From assembly GCA_027482795.1 (NCBI GenBank), contig JAIXVS010000207.1, positions 1 to 5,741 of the forward strand: 5,741 nucleotides of DNA, given 5' to 3'. A model generated the notes under the pieces. That model worked only from the letters and a program-made list of their open reading frames with translations. It did no database searches and had not been told where the DNA came from. The stretch comes from Rhodobacter sp. (GTDB lineage Bacteria > Pseudomonadota > Alphaproteobacteria > Rhodobacterales > Rhodobacteraceae). The first letter of the stretch is position 1. The number at the start of each line of letters is the position of its first letter. This document shows, piece after piece, positions 1-4,847 of the stretch. The translations under genes and the position numbers were made by a program.

Positions 1-628
1 CCAAATCCACCCCCGCATAGGGCGCGCCCACGCTGTCATGGGGCGTTCTGACGTCCGCCATCGTGATAAAACTCGCCTCCGCCGCGCCGTAAAACTCGGT
101 AACGGGCACATCGCCCAAGGCGGCACGCAGCCCATAGTCCAGCTTTGATCCGCCCACAATCACACGGCCCACGCGGGGCAGGTCTGACTGCGCCAACAGC
201 AAGCGCAGCTGCGCAGGGCTGGCCCAGACCACATCCACGCCGTCCAGCGCGCGGGTCTGCGCGCGCGCAGCCATCCCCCCCAAAGCGGCCAAATCCGCCC
301 CCAAATGCAGCGCCTCAACCGCGCCATAGAGGGAAAGCGATTGCTCGAGCCCCCCCAGCACCGCCACGCGCGCGCCGCGCCCAATGCCAAACAGCCGCGC
401 ATTTACGGCAAAACTGGCAATCCAGCTGTCCATACTGCGCACTATCCTGCGCGGCGCGCCGCTGCTGCCCGAGGTGAGGGTTTCAAACTCCCCCTCCCCC
501 GCCTCCAAAGCGCCCGTTCCGCCAATGCGAAAGGGCGCACCCGACAGGGCACGGCGCAAATCCGCCTCACCCCCCGCGCCGCCATGCAACAGCCGCGCCC
601 CCTTGGCCCATGAAAAACGCGCTTTCAT
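1..628 (-). CDS. AMP-binding (adenylate-forming) enzyme, acyl-CoA synthetase-like, 3' part outside the window
   Basis: An open frame on the minus strand runs from the ATG at 626-628 to the left edge, giving 209 residues with no stop. It is an ANL-superfamily adenylating domain. The phosphate-binding loop TSGSSGAPR lies at residues 52-60 (the family usually has TSGTTGxPK; here Arg replaces the Lys). An IVGGSKL segment starts near residue 157. The FYGAAEAS motif is at 179-186, followed by a SVGAPYAGVDL stretch of the kind that contacts the adenine and ribose. The family activates a carboxylic acid with ATP and usually passes it to CoA; the substrate cannot be read. The P-loop is normally at about residue 150-190 in 500-residue acyl-CoA synthetases, so the N-terminal subdomain is almost missing. 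ATG 628 is the first possible start, because only 12 codons without ATG, GTG or TTG separate it from the aroQ stop. No good Shine-Dalgarno is seen. The 36-nt gap suggests co-transcription with aroQ. Other ANL members (CoA ligase, carrier-protein ligase) remain possible. Confidence 0.82.
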   Translation of the reverse strand, partial: MKARFSWAKGARLLHGGAGGEADLRRALSGAPFRIGGTGALEAGEGEFETLTSGSSGAPRRIVRSMDSWIASFAVNARLFGIGRGARVAVLGGLEQSLSLYGAVEALHLGADLAALGGMAARAQTRALDGVDVVWASPAQLRLLLAQSDLPRVGRVIVGGSKLDYGLRAALGDVPVTEFYGAAEASFITMADVRTPHDSVGAPYAGVDL

Positions 629-664
629 TTTGGCCCAAATACCTAATGCGCCCGGCCCGCCATC

Positions 665-1102
665 CTAAACTCCCAGAACTGCCGCCATCCGCCGCAGCGC
701 CAGACCGTAACCCATGGTGCCAAACCCCGCGATCACCCCATCCGCGCGGGCCGACACGAAGGAGTGGTGCCGAAACGCCTCGCGCTTGTGGATATTGGTG
801 ATATGCACTTCCAGCACTGGCCCCTCATAGGCGTTCAGCGCATCCAGTATCGCCACCGATGTATGGCTGTAGGCCCCAGGGTTGATGATAATCCCCGCCG
901 CAGCGCTGCGTGCGCGGTGGATCATTTCCACAATCTCGCCCTCGTGGTTTGATTGCATCGCCTCAATCGCCAGCCCCAAATCGCCCGCCAATGTAGTCAG
1001 GCCCGCCACAACATCGGCCAGCGTTTCAGCCCCATAGATTTCGGGCTGGCGCAGGCCAAGTAGGTTCAGATTGGGGCCATTCATCACAAAAACAGGCTTC
1101 AT
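665..1102 (-). CDS. aroQ: Type II 3-dehydroquinate dehydratase
   Basis: This enzyme catalyses the third step of the shikimate pathway, reversibly converting 3-dehydroquinate to 3-dehydroshikimate. It is cytoplasmic, and the family forms dodecamers. The protein has 145 residues from the start chosen here, the usual family length, and shows every type II hallmark: NGPNLNLLG at 8-16, RQPEIYG at 18-24 (the flexible lid with the essential Arg18 and catalytic Tyr23), QSNHEGE near 50-56, NPGAYSHTS at 74-82, and EVHITNIHKREAFRHHS at 98-114 with catalytic His100 and substrate-binding Arg111. An upstream in-frame ATG at 1109-1111 would add three residues, but AAAGG (1112-1116) directly abuts it. The same AAAGG is 9 nt from ATG 1102, so the inner start is preferred. 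The stop is TAG at 665-667. The gene lies downstream of the metF terminator and leads a unit with the AMP-binding enzyme. Confidence 0.96.
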   Translation of the reverse strand: MKPVFVMNGPNLNLLGLRQPEIYGAETLADVVAGLTTLAGDLGLAIEAMQSNHEGEIVEMIHRARSAAAGIIINPGAYSHTSVAILDALNAYEGPVLEVHITNIHKREAFRHHSFVSARADGVIAGFGTMGYGLALRRMAAVLGV

Positions 1103-1111
1103 CGCGGGCAT

Positions 1112-1116
1112 CCTTT
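1112..1116 (-). promoter_or_regulatory. Shine-Dalgarno deciding the aroQ start
   Basis: The minus strand reads AAAGG here. It touches the ATG at 1109-1111 with no spacer, but lies 9 nt before the ATG at 1100-1102. This favours the inner ATG, which also places NGPNLNLLG at the usual distance from the N-terminus. Confidence 0.6.
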
Positions 1117-1129
1117 GCGGGTTTGAGCC

Positions 1130-1158
1130 ACATTAGCAGCACAAAGCCCCCTGCGCAA
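1130..1158 (-). promoter_or_regulatory. Weak candidate promoter for aroQ
   Basis: On the minus strand TTGCGC (1153-1158) and TAATGT (1130-1135) are separated by exactly 17 nt. Each matches the sigma-70 hexamers at only three of six positions. The site lies just after the metF terminator, where a promoter for aroQ is needed, and would give a very short leader. Position is the main support. Confidence 0.25.
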
Positions 1159-1163
1159 AAGAC

Positions 1164-1193
1164 AAAAAGGGGGCGCAGGTTTCCCTGCGCCCC
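1164..1193 (-). terminator. Rho-independent terminator of metF
   Basis: On the minus strand a perfect 10-bp GC-rich stem (GGGGCGCAGG pairing with CCTGCGCCCC, 1170-1179 with 1184-1193) closes a GAAA tetraloop (1180-1183). One C and then five T's (1164-1168) follow, with more T's shortly after. This is a textbook intrinsic terminator 67 nt past the metF stop and upstream of aroQ, so metF and aroQ are probably separate transcription units. Confidence 0.88.
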
Positions 1194-1229
1194 GCACTGG
1201 CTGTAACGCTGGCAAAGCTGCATCCCAAT

Positions 1230-1260
1230 CCCCCAATTTTCAGGGAGAGAAGCTTGGGGG
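1230..1260. repeat. Short inverted repeat directly after the metF stop
   Basis: CCCCCAA (1230-1236) and TTGGGGG (1254-1260) are perfect 7-bp arms with a 17-nt spacer, ending at the base next to the metF stop codon. There is no T-run on either strand, so it is not a second intrinsic terminator. It could protect the 3' end of the mRNA or be chance. Confidence 0.4.
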
Positions 1261-2142
1261 TTATGCAACCTTTTCCAGCGCCACATCAGGTGTAATGCCC
1301 GCCACTTTAACACCTAACGCGCGCACCACATCGCGGGTCAAGTCTGGGCGGTTTAGCGTGTAGAAATGCAAATCTTCCACCCCGCCCGCAATCAGCCGTT
1401 CGCACAGCGATGTGCACTGCGCCAAGGAATAGAGGGCCTCGCGCCCATCGCGCGCCGCGCGGCTGAAAGCCTCGTCCAATTTTGCGGGCACCTGCGCGCC
1501 GCAGCGGGCGGCAAAGCGTTTGGCCCCTTCCCAGCTTTGCACGGGCAAAATGCCAGGGATGATTTTGCCCGTGATCCCCGCGCGATCCGCCGCATCGCGG
1601 AAGCGGAAAAACGTGTCGGGGTCAAAGAAGAACTGCGTCAGGGCGCTGGTCGCCCCCGCATCAAACTTGCGCTTGAGGTGTTCAATATCTGCCCCTGCAT
1701 GGCCAGCATCTGGGTGGGGTTCAGGATAGGCCCCAACGCGGATGGTGAATTTGCCCGTTGCCGCCAGCGCCGCCACCAGATCGACCGAGGATGCAAACCC
1801 ATCGGGATGGGCGGTAAACCGCTGCGCCCCCTTGGGCGCATCGCCGCGCAGGGCGACGATTTCGGTGATGCCAGCATCCGCATAGGCGTTCGCAATTTCT
1901 AGGGTTTCGGCGCGCGTTGCATCCACGCAGGTCAAATGCGCCGCCACGTTCAGCCCATAATTGCGCTGAATGGCAACCACCGCCTCATGCGTCAATTTCC
2001 GTGTGGTGCCGCCCGCGCCATAGGTTACCGACACAAATTCGGGCCGCATGGGGGCCAGCGCCTGCACGGTATCCCATAGGCGAAAGCTGGCATCGATGCC
2101 TTGGGGCGGGAAGAATTCAAAACTGATACGCGGCGCGGTCAT
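1261..2142 (-). CDS. metF: Methylenetetrahydrofolate reductase
   Basis: This FAD-dependent cytoplasmic enzyme reduces 5,10-methylene-THF to 5-methyl-THF, the methyl donor for methionine synthase. The 293-residue length matches the bacterial single-domain enzyme (a TIM barrel without the eukaryotic regulatory domain). Visible motifs are FEFFPP at 8-13, whose Glu9 corresponds to catalytic Glu28 of E. coli MetF; SVTYGAGG at 38-45; HLTC at 69-72; ALRGDAP at 97-103, whose Asp101 corresponds to the flavin-site Asp120; YPEPHPDA at 139-146; KRKFDAGATSALTQFFFD at 157-174 with Gln170; IPGILP at 195-200; and FYTLNR at 260-265. A strong Shine-Dalgarno, AAAGGAG (2149-2155), lies 6 nt before the ATG. The stop is TAA. 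The gene is divergent from a MetR regulator with a MetR box between them, which supports control by homocysteine-bound MetR. It ends in a strong terminator. Confidence 0.97.
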   Translation of the reverse strand: MTAPRISFEFFPPQGIDASFRLWDTVQALAPMRPEFVSVTYGAGGTTRKLTHEAVVAIQRNYGLNVAAHLTCVDATRAETLEIANAYADAGITEIVALRGDAPKGAQRFTAHPDGFASSVDLVAALAATGKFTIRVGAYPEPHPDAGHAGADIEHLKRKFDAGATSALTQFFFDPDTFFRFRDAADRAGITGKIIPGILPVQSWEGAKRFAARCGAQVPAKLDEAFSRAARDGREALYSLAQCTSLCERLIAGGVEDLHFYTLNRPDLTRDVVRALGVKVAGITPDVALEKVA

Positions 2143-2180
2143 GATAGGCTCCTTTGACTTGCCACCTTATCCCATATCGC

Positions 2181-2186
2181 GTTATA
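2181..2186 (-). promoter_or_regulatory. Candidate -10 element for metF
   Basis: The minus strand reads TATAAC, four of six matches to TATAAT, about 40 nt before the metF ATG. No recognisable -35 hexamer lies 16-18 nt upstream, where the MetR box sits instead. A promoter lacking a -35 next to an activator site fits an activator-dependent promoter, but the assignment is tentative. Confidence 0.28.
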
Positions 2187-2199
2187 TGAGTCTAATTCA
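2187..2199. promoter_or_regulatory. MetR box
   Basis: TGAGTCTAATTCA matches the enterobacterial MetR consensus TGAANNTNNTTCA at every specified position but one (G for A in the left half). It is also a T-N11-A LysR box, and it extends to a perfect ATATGA-N7-TCATAT dyad (2184-2202). It lies between the divergent metF and metR genes, where a MetR operator is expected. The site was recognised by consensus and position only. Confidence 0.7.
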
Positions 2200-2205
2200 T
2201 ATTAT
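2200..2205 (+). promoter_or_regulatory. Candidate -10 element for metR
   Basis: TATTAT matches TATAAT at five of six positions and lies 25 nt before the metR ATG. It abuts the MetR box, so bound MetR would cover the -10/-35 spacer, consistent with autorepression. No clear -35 hexamer is seen. TATAAC at 2211-2216 is an alternative but would leave almost no leader before the ribosome-binding site. Confidence 0.28.
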
Positions 2206-2218
2206 TCACATATAACAT

Positions 2219-2224
2219 GAGGTG
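2219..2224 (+). promoter_or_regulatory. Shine-Dalgarno deciding the metR start
   Basis: GAGGTG contains GAGG ending 8 nt before ATG 2231. An in-frame GTG at 2222-2224 lies inside this site and therefore cannot be the start that it serves. Confidence 0.7.
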
Positions 2225-2230
2225 CGCGCC

Positions 2231-3136
2231 ATGTATATCGAACTTCGCCATCTGCGATCTATCCGCGCCATTGCGCAGGCGGGTGGGCTGGCCAAAGCGG
2301 CCGAGGTGCTGAATGTTACCCAATCGGCCCTTTCGCACCAAATTGCGGGGCTGGAAGATCAGGTCGGCATGGCCTTGTTCGCCCGAAGGTCTCGCCCGAT
2401 GACCCTATCCGCCGCAGGGATGCGCCTCTTGCGCGCCGCTGACCGCATTTTGCCCGAAATCACCGCTTTGGAGGATGAATTTTCCGCCCTGCATCGTGGC
2501 AAAACGGGGCGGCTGCATATTGCCATTCAATGCCACGCCTGTTTTGACTGGCTGTTTCCCGTGCTAGAAATGTTCCGCCATTCTTGGCCCGAAGTGGACG
2601 TTGACATCCGCGCAGGGCTGGCGTTTGACAGCTTTCCCGCATTGGTGCGCGAAGAGGTGGATTTGGTGATATCGTCCAACCCCGAAGCGATTGATGGCGT
2701 TACTTTCCACCCGCTGTTTGATTATCACCCCGTTTTTGTGGCCGCCTCTACCCACCCGCTGGCCGCAAAACCCTATATTCAGGCGGCAGATTTTCGCGAC
2801 CAAACCATCCTGCATTACCCCGTTACCCGCGATAAGCTGGATGTGTTCACCGAACTGTTGACCCCCGCCAAGGTAGAACCCGCCGCCACGCGGCCTGTAG
2901 AGCTGACCGCCGTTATCTTAATGCTGGTTGCCGCAGGGCGGGGCGTGGCAGTGATGCCCGATTGGGTTTTGCGCGATATCAAAACCCACGCCGATTACAT
3001 CACGCGCCCCCTTGGCCCGCAGACCGTGACCAAACGCCTGTTCGCCGCCACGCGGTCAGAGGATGCCGAAAAACCCTATATGGCGCATTTCTTGCGGCTG
3101 GGGCGCAGCGAGCCTGTGAAACTGCAAAGGGGTTGA
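2231..3136 (+). CDS. metR: MetR-type LysR-family regulator of methionine metabolism
   Basis: This is a LysR-type DNA-binding regulator of 301 residues. The N-terminal winged helix-turn-helix covers about residues 5-62, with a helix-turn-helix centred on LAKAAEVLNVTQSALSHQI (20-38) and the wing near FARRSRPMTLSAAG (50-63). The co-inducer domain carries segments that resemble E. coli MetR rather than LysR proteins in general: AIQCHACFDWLFP at 98-110, then SWPEVDVD, ALVREEVDLVISS, FHPLFDY, YPVTRDKLDVF and a VAAGRGVAVMPDWV stretch. In enterobacteria MetR uses homocysteine as co-inducer, activates metE, metF and related genes, and represses itself. The head-to-head metF and the MetR box between them support the same role here. 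Start ATG 2231 is set by GAGG 8 nt upstream; the stop is TGA. Target genes other than metF cannot be seen. Confidence 0.9.
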   Translation: MYIELRHLRSIRAIAQAGGLAKAAEVLNVTQSALSHQIAGLEDQVGMALFARRSRPMTLSAAGMRLLRAADRILPEITALEDEFSALHRGKTGRLHIAIQCHACFDWLFPVLEMFRHSWPEVDVDIRAGLAFDSFPALVREEVDLVISSNPEAIDGVTFHPLFDYHPVFVAASTHPLAAKPYIQAADFRDQTILHYPVTRDKLDVFTELLTPAKVEPAATRPVELTAVILMLVAAGRGVAVMPDWVLRDIKTHADYITRPLGPQTVTKRLFAATRSEDAEKPYMAHFLRLGRSEPVKLQRG

Positions 3137-3162
3137 CCAATCCCCCCCGCATTTGCAAAAAT
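3133..3162 (+). promoter_or_regulatory. Candidate promoter for the ABC-F leader, overlapping the metR stop
   Basis: TTGACC (3133-3138, five of six matches to TTGACA) overlaps the metR TGA stop. AAAAAT (3157-3162, four of six) follows after 18 nt. Transcription would begin at about 3169-3170, on or next to the ATG of the 25-codon ORF. The -10 element is poor and nothing else supports the site. Confidence 0.3.
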
Positions 3163-3169
3163 CCCCCCC
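3139..3169. repeat. Direct repeat of AATCCCCCCC
   Basis: Two identical 10-nt copies lie at 3139-3148 and 3160-3169, 21 bp apart and each ending in seven C's. The second directly precedes the ATG of the small ORF. Homopolymer tracts of this length can slip, and pyrimidine-rich RNA just before a start codon is not a Shine-Dalgarno. Confidence 0.6.
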
Positions 3170-3247
3170 ATGAAAACGCATTTCACCAAGGAACGCCGCC
3201 CCGGCCCTGCTGATGCCCTGCGCCAAACGCAGGGCGAACCAATGTGA
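3170..3247 (+). CDS. Possible 25-residue leader peptide upstream of the ABC-F gene
   Basis: A short open frame begins at ATG 3170 and ends at TGA 3245-3247, between metR and the ABC-F gene. The peptide begins MKTHFTK, contains ERRPGP at residues 8-13 and ALRQTQGEP at 16-24, and ends in Met. It is basic and hydrophilic, with no signal peptide or membrane segment. There is no Shine-Dalgarno, since seven C's precede the ATG, so translation would have to be leaderless or weak. A perfect hairpin (3215-3235) coincides exactly with codons 16-22, so a ribosome on this frame would melt it. Position and RNA structure suggest a regulatory uORF. The frame could equally be chance; the peptide is not one I recognise. 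Confidence 0.35.
   Translation: MKTHFTKERRPGPADALRQTQGEPM
3215..3235 (+). promoter_or_regulatory. Perfect hairpin inside the ABC-F leader
   Basis: GCCCTGCG (3215-3222) and CGCAGGGC (3228-3235) form a perfect 8-bp stem with a CCAAA loop. No T-run follows, so it is not an intrinsic terminator by itself. CCTGCGC (3217-3223) can pair instead with GCGCAGG (3264-3270), giving a mutually exclusive alternative. It may be an attenuator element or part of the metR 3' end. Confidence 0.55.
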
Positions 3248-3268
3248 CGATCTAACCCTTCGCGCGCA

Positions 3269-3282
3269 GGTTTGCCCAAACC
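3269..3282 (+). promoter_or_regulatory. Small hairpin in the ABC-F leader
   Basis: GGTTT (3269-3273) and AAACC (3278-3282) pair perfectly around a GCCC loop, directly before the terminator-like hairpin. Its 5' arm overlaps the segment (3264-3270) that can pair with the hairpin upstream, so the two structures would compete. Confidence 0.35.
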
Positions 3283-3302
3283 GCAGCAACCGCTGCTTTT
3301 TT
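3283..3302 (+). terminator. Terminator-like hairpin 16 nt before the ABC-F start
   Basis: GCAGC (3283-3287) and GCTGC (3292-3296) pair around an AACC loop and are followed at once by six T's (3297-3302). The stem is only 5 bp, so it is weaker than the metF terminator. It is either the terminator of metR, 147 nt past its stop, or a conditional attenuator, since it sits just ahead of the ABC-F ribosome-binding site. Confidence 0.55.
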
Positions 3303-3308
3303 ATTATT

Positions 3309-3312
3309 GGAG
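3309..3312 (+). promoter_or_regulatory. Shine-Dalgarno deciding the ABC-F start
   Basis: GGAG lies 6 nt before ATG 3319. An in-frame TTG at 3307-3309 overlaps it and would add four residues, but has no ribosome-binding site of its own, so ATG 3319 is preferred. Confidence 0.7.
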
Positions 3313-3318
3313 CAAACC

Positions 3319-4842
3319 ATGACCCTTATCGCCACCCGTGCCCTGTCGCTGACCATCGGCCTGCCGCTGTTTTCTGATCTGAATTTCTCGCTTCAGGCGG
3401 GCAATCGCCTTGGCCTTGTTGCTGCCAATGGGCGGGGGAAATCCTCGCTTTTGGCGGTTTTGGCGGGTGACCTTACTCCGACCAGCGGCGATGTAACCCG
3501 CGCGCGCGGACTGAAATGCGCGGCCGTGGCGCAGGATGTGCCATCCGCGCTGCTGCCCCTTTCCTTGCGCGCCGCCGTTCTGGCCGCATTGCCAGACGAG
3601 GTTGCCGATTATGAAGGATGGCGCGTGGATGTGGTACTGGATGATCTGGCCATTCCAGATTCCATCCGCGAGACTGCACTTGCCGCGCTATCGGGCGGCT
3701 GGCAGCGCACGGCGCTTTTGGCCCGTGCGGCGGTGACGGAACCTGATCTGTACTTACTGGACGAGCCGACGAACCATCTTGACCTGTCGCGCATTGGCCA
3801 ATTGCAGCGCTGGATGATGGGGCTGGCGCGCGATGTGGGGGTGATTGTCACAAGCCATGATCGCGCTTTTCTGGATGCGGTGACCACCGAAACCCTGTTT
3901 TTGCGCGACAGCGCCAGCCGCACCTATCCCCTGCCCTATTCGCAAGCGCGTGCCGAGTTGGATAAATCTGATCTGGCCGACAGTCGCCGCTTTGAAAACG
4001 ATATGGCCCGCGCCGAACAGTTGCGCAAACAGGCGGCCAAGCTGAAAAATATTGGCATCAATTCAGGATCGGATCTGCTTGTCACCAAAACCAAACAGTT
4101 GACAGAACGGGCCGATAAAATCGAAACCGCTGCGCGCCCTGCGCATTTGGAACGCAGCGCGGGGGCGATAAAGCTGGCAAATTCGGGCACCCATGCCAAG
4201 GCGCTGCTGGCGCTAAATGGGGGGCAGATCACTGCGCCAGATGGGCGGGCGCTGTTTAACACGGGCCAGAAATGGATTGAAAAGGGCGACCGCGTGGTGC
4301 TGCTGGGCAGCAATGGTGCAGGCAAAACCCAAATGATCCGCGCGGTTTTGGCAGCAATTGAAACGGCCCATTTGGGCGGGGATAGCCCGATCAAGGCGGT
4401 GCCCAGTTTGGCCTTGGGCTATAGCGATCAACATCTAAGCCAGTTGCCAGATACCGCCACACCCTTTGATTTGGTCACAAAATGGACCGAAGCAGATAGT
4501 ACCGCGCGCAGTTTGCTTGCAAGCGCGGGGATGCGCGCCGATTGGCAGGGTCGCCGCATTTCGGCCCTGTCAGGCGGGCAAAAGGCGCGCCTTGCCATGC
4601 TGCTTTTGCGCCTTGCCCGCCCGAATTTCTATGTTCTGGACGAGCCGACCAACCATCTGGACATCGAAGGGCAAGAGGCGCTGCAATCCGAACTGTGCGA
4701 TGTCGGGGCAACCTGCCTTTTGGTCAGCCACGACCGCCATTTCATCCGCACCGTGGGCACGCGGTTTTGGCAGATCACGGGCAAGACATTGACGGAAGTC
4801 GAGGGGCCAGAGCCGTTTTTTGCGCAGCAACTGGCGCAATAA
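3319..4842 (+). CDS. ABC-F family ATPase (ribosome-associated, duplicated ABC domains)
   Basis: A soluble 507-residue protein with two ABC domains and no membrane segment, the ABC-F layout. Members bind the ribosomal E site and assist stalled ribosomes, aid translation or assembly, or displace antibiotics. Domain 1 has Walker A AANGRGKSS at 35-43 (Ala in place of the usual first Gly), signature LSGGW at 124-128, Walker B LYLLDEPTNHLD at 144-155 with catalytic Glu149, and switch His180. Domain 2 has Walker A GSNGAGKT at 330-337, signature LSGGQ at 417-421, Walker B YVLDEPTNHLD at 438-448 with Glu442, and a SHDRHF switch. The interdomain linker, about 205-285, is charged and helical (from about SRRFENDM at 222) and corresponds to the P-site tRNA interaction motif. 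The protein is shorter than Uup (about 635) or EttA (about 555), with no C-terminal coiled coil and no apparent EttA-type arm. Start ATG 3319 is set by GGAG. The subtype cannot be assigned; a resistance role is not shown. Confidence 0.93.
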   Translation: MTLIATRALSLTIGLPLFSDLNFSLQAGNRLGLVAANGRGKSSLLAVLAGDLTPTSGDVTRARGLKCAAVAQDVPSALLPLSLRAAVLAALPDEVADYEGWRVDVVLDDLAIPDSIRETALAALSGGWQRTALLARAAVTEPDLYLLDEPTNHLDLSRIGQLQRWMMGLARDVGVIVTSHDRAFLDAVTTETLFLRDSASRTYPLPYSQARAELDKSDLADSRRFENDMARAEQLRKQAAKLKNIGINSGSDLLVTKTKQLTERADKIETAARPAHLERSAGAIKLANSGTHAKALLALNGGQITAPDGRALFNTGQKWIEKGDRVVLLGSNGAGKTQMIRAVLAAIETAHLGGDSPIKAVPSLALGYSDQHLSQLPDTATPFDLVTKWTEADSTARSLLASAGMRADWQGRRISALSGGQKARLAMLLLRLARPNFYVLDEPTNHLDIEGQEALQSELCDVGATCLLVSHDRHFIRTVGTRFWQITGKTLTEVEGPEPFFAQQLAQ

Positions 4843-4847
4843 TGAGC

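Larger units (their letters stand above)
2181..2216. repeat. 36-bp imperfect palindrome in the metF-metR gap
   Basis: Outer arms GTTATATG (2181-2188) and CATATAAC (2209-2216) are perfect 8-bp inverted repeats. Inner TAAT (2193-2196) and ATTA (2201-2204) also pair, as do 2190 and 2207, giving 13 of 18 paired positions about one centre (2198/2199). The element covers most of the AT-rich part of the gap and contains the MetR box and both candidate -10 elements. It is probably an extended operator for a dimer or tetramer of the LysR-type regulator. Confidence 0.6.

Noticed and set aside
145..477. A 110-codon proline/arginine-rich plus-strand open frame
   Set aside because: It lies antisense to the AMP-binding gene, whose frame shows recognisable motifs; the composition is what high-GC DNA gives in an opposite frame.
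1366..1902. A 178-codon plus-strand open frame
   Set aside because: It is antisense to metF, which is unambiguous by motifs, and it has no Shine-Dalgarno or recognisable domain.
2222..2230. GTG start for metR nine bases upstream of the ATG
   Set aside because: It overlaps the Shine-Dalgarno GAGG that serves ATG 2231, and LysR proteins of this type begin close to the ELRHL segment.
2143..2230. SAM or SAH riboswitch upstream of metF or metR
   Set aside because: Both leaders are too short and show no such fold; the gap is accounted for by the operator, the -10 candidates and the ribosome-binding sites.
3129..3148. GGGG/CCCC pairing across the metR stop as a metR terminator
   Set aside because: The stem needs a bulge, has a small loop and is followed by C's and not T's.
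3307..3318. TTG start for the ABC-F gene four codons upstream
   Set aside because: It overlaps the GGAG ribosome-binding site of ATG 3319 and lies directly after the T-run.
3936..4394. A 152-codon minus-strand open frame
   Set aside because: It overlaps the ABC-F linker and second Walker A region; its hydrophobic, Ser-rich composition is the expected complement of the sense codons.
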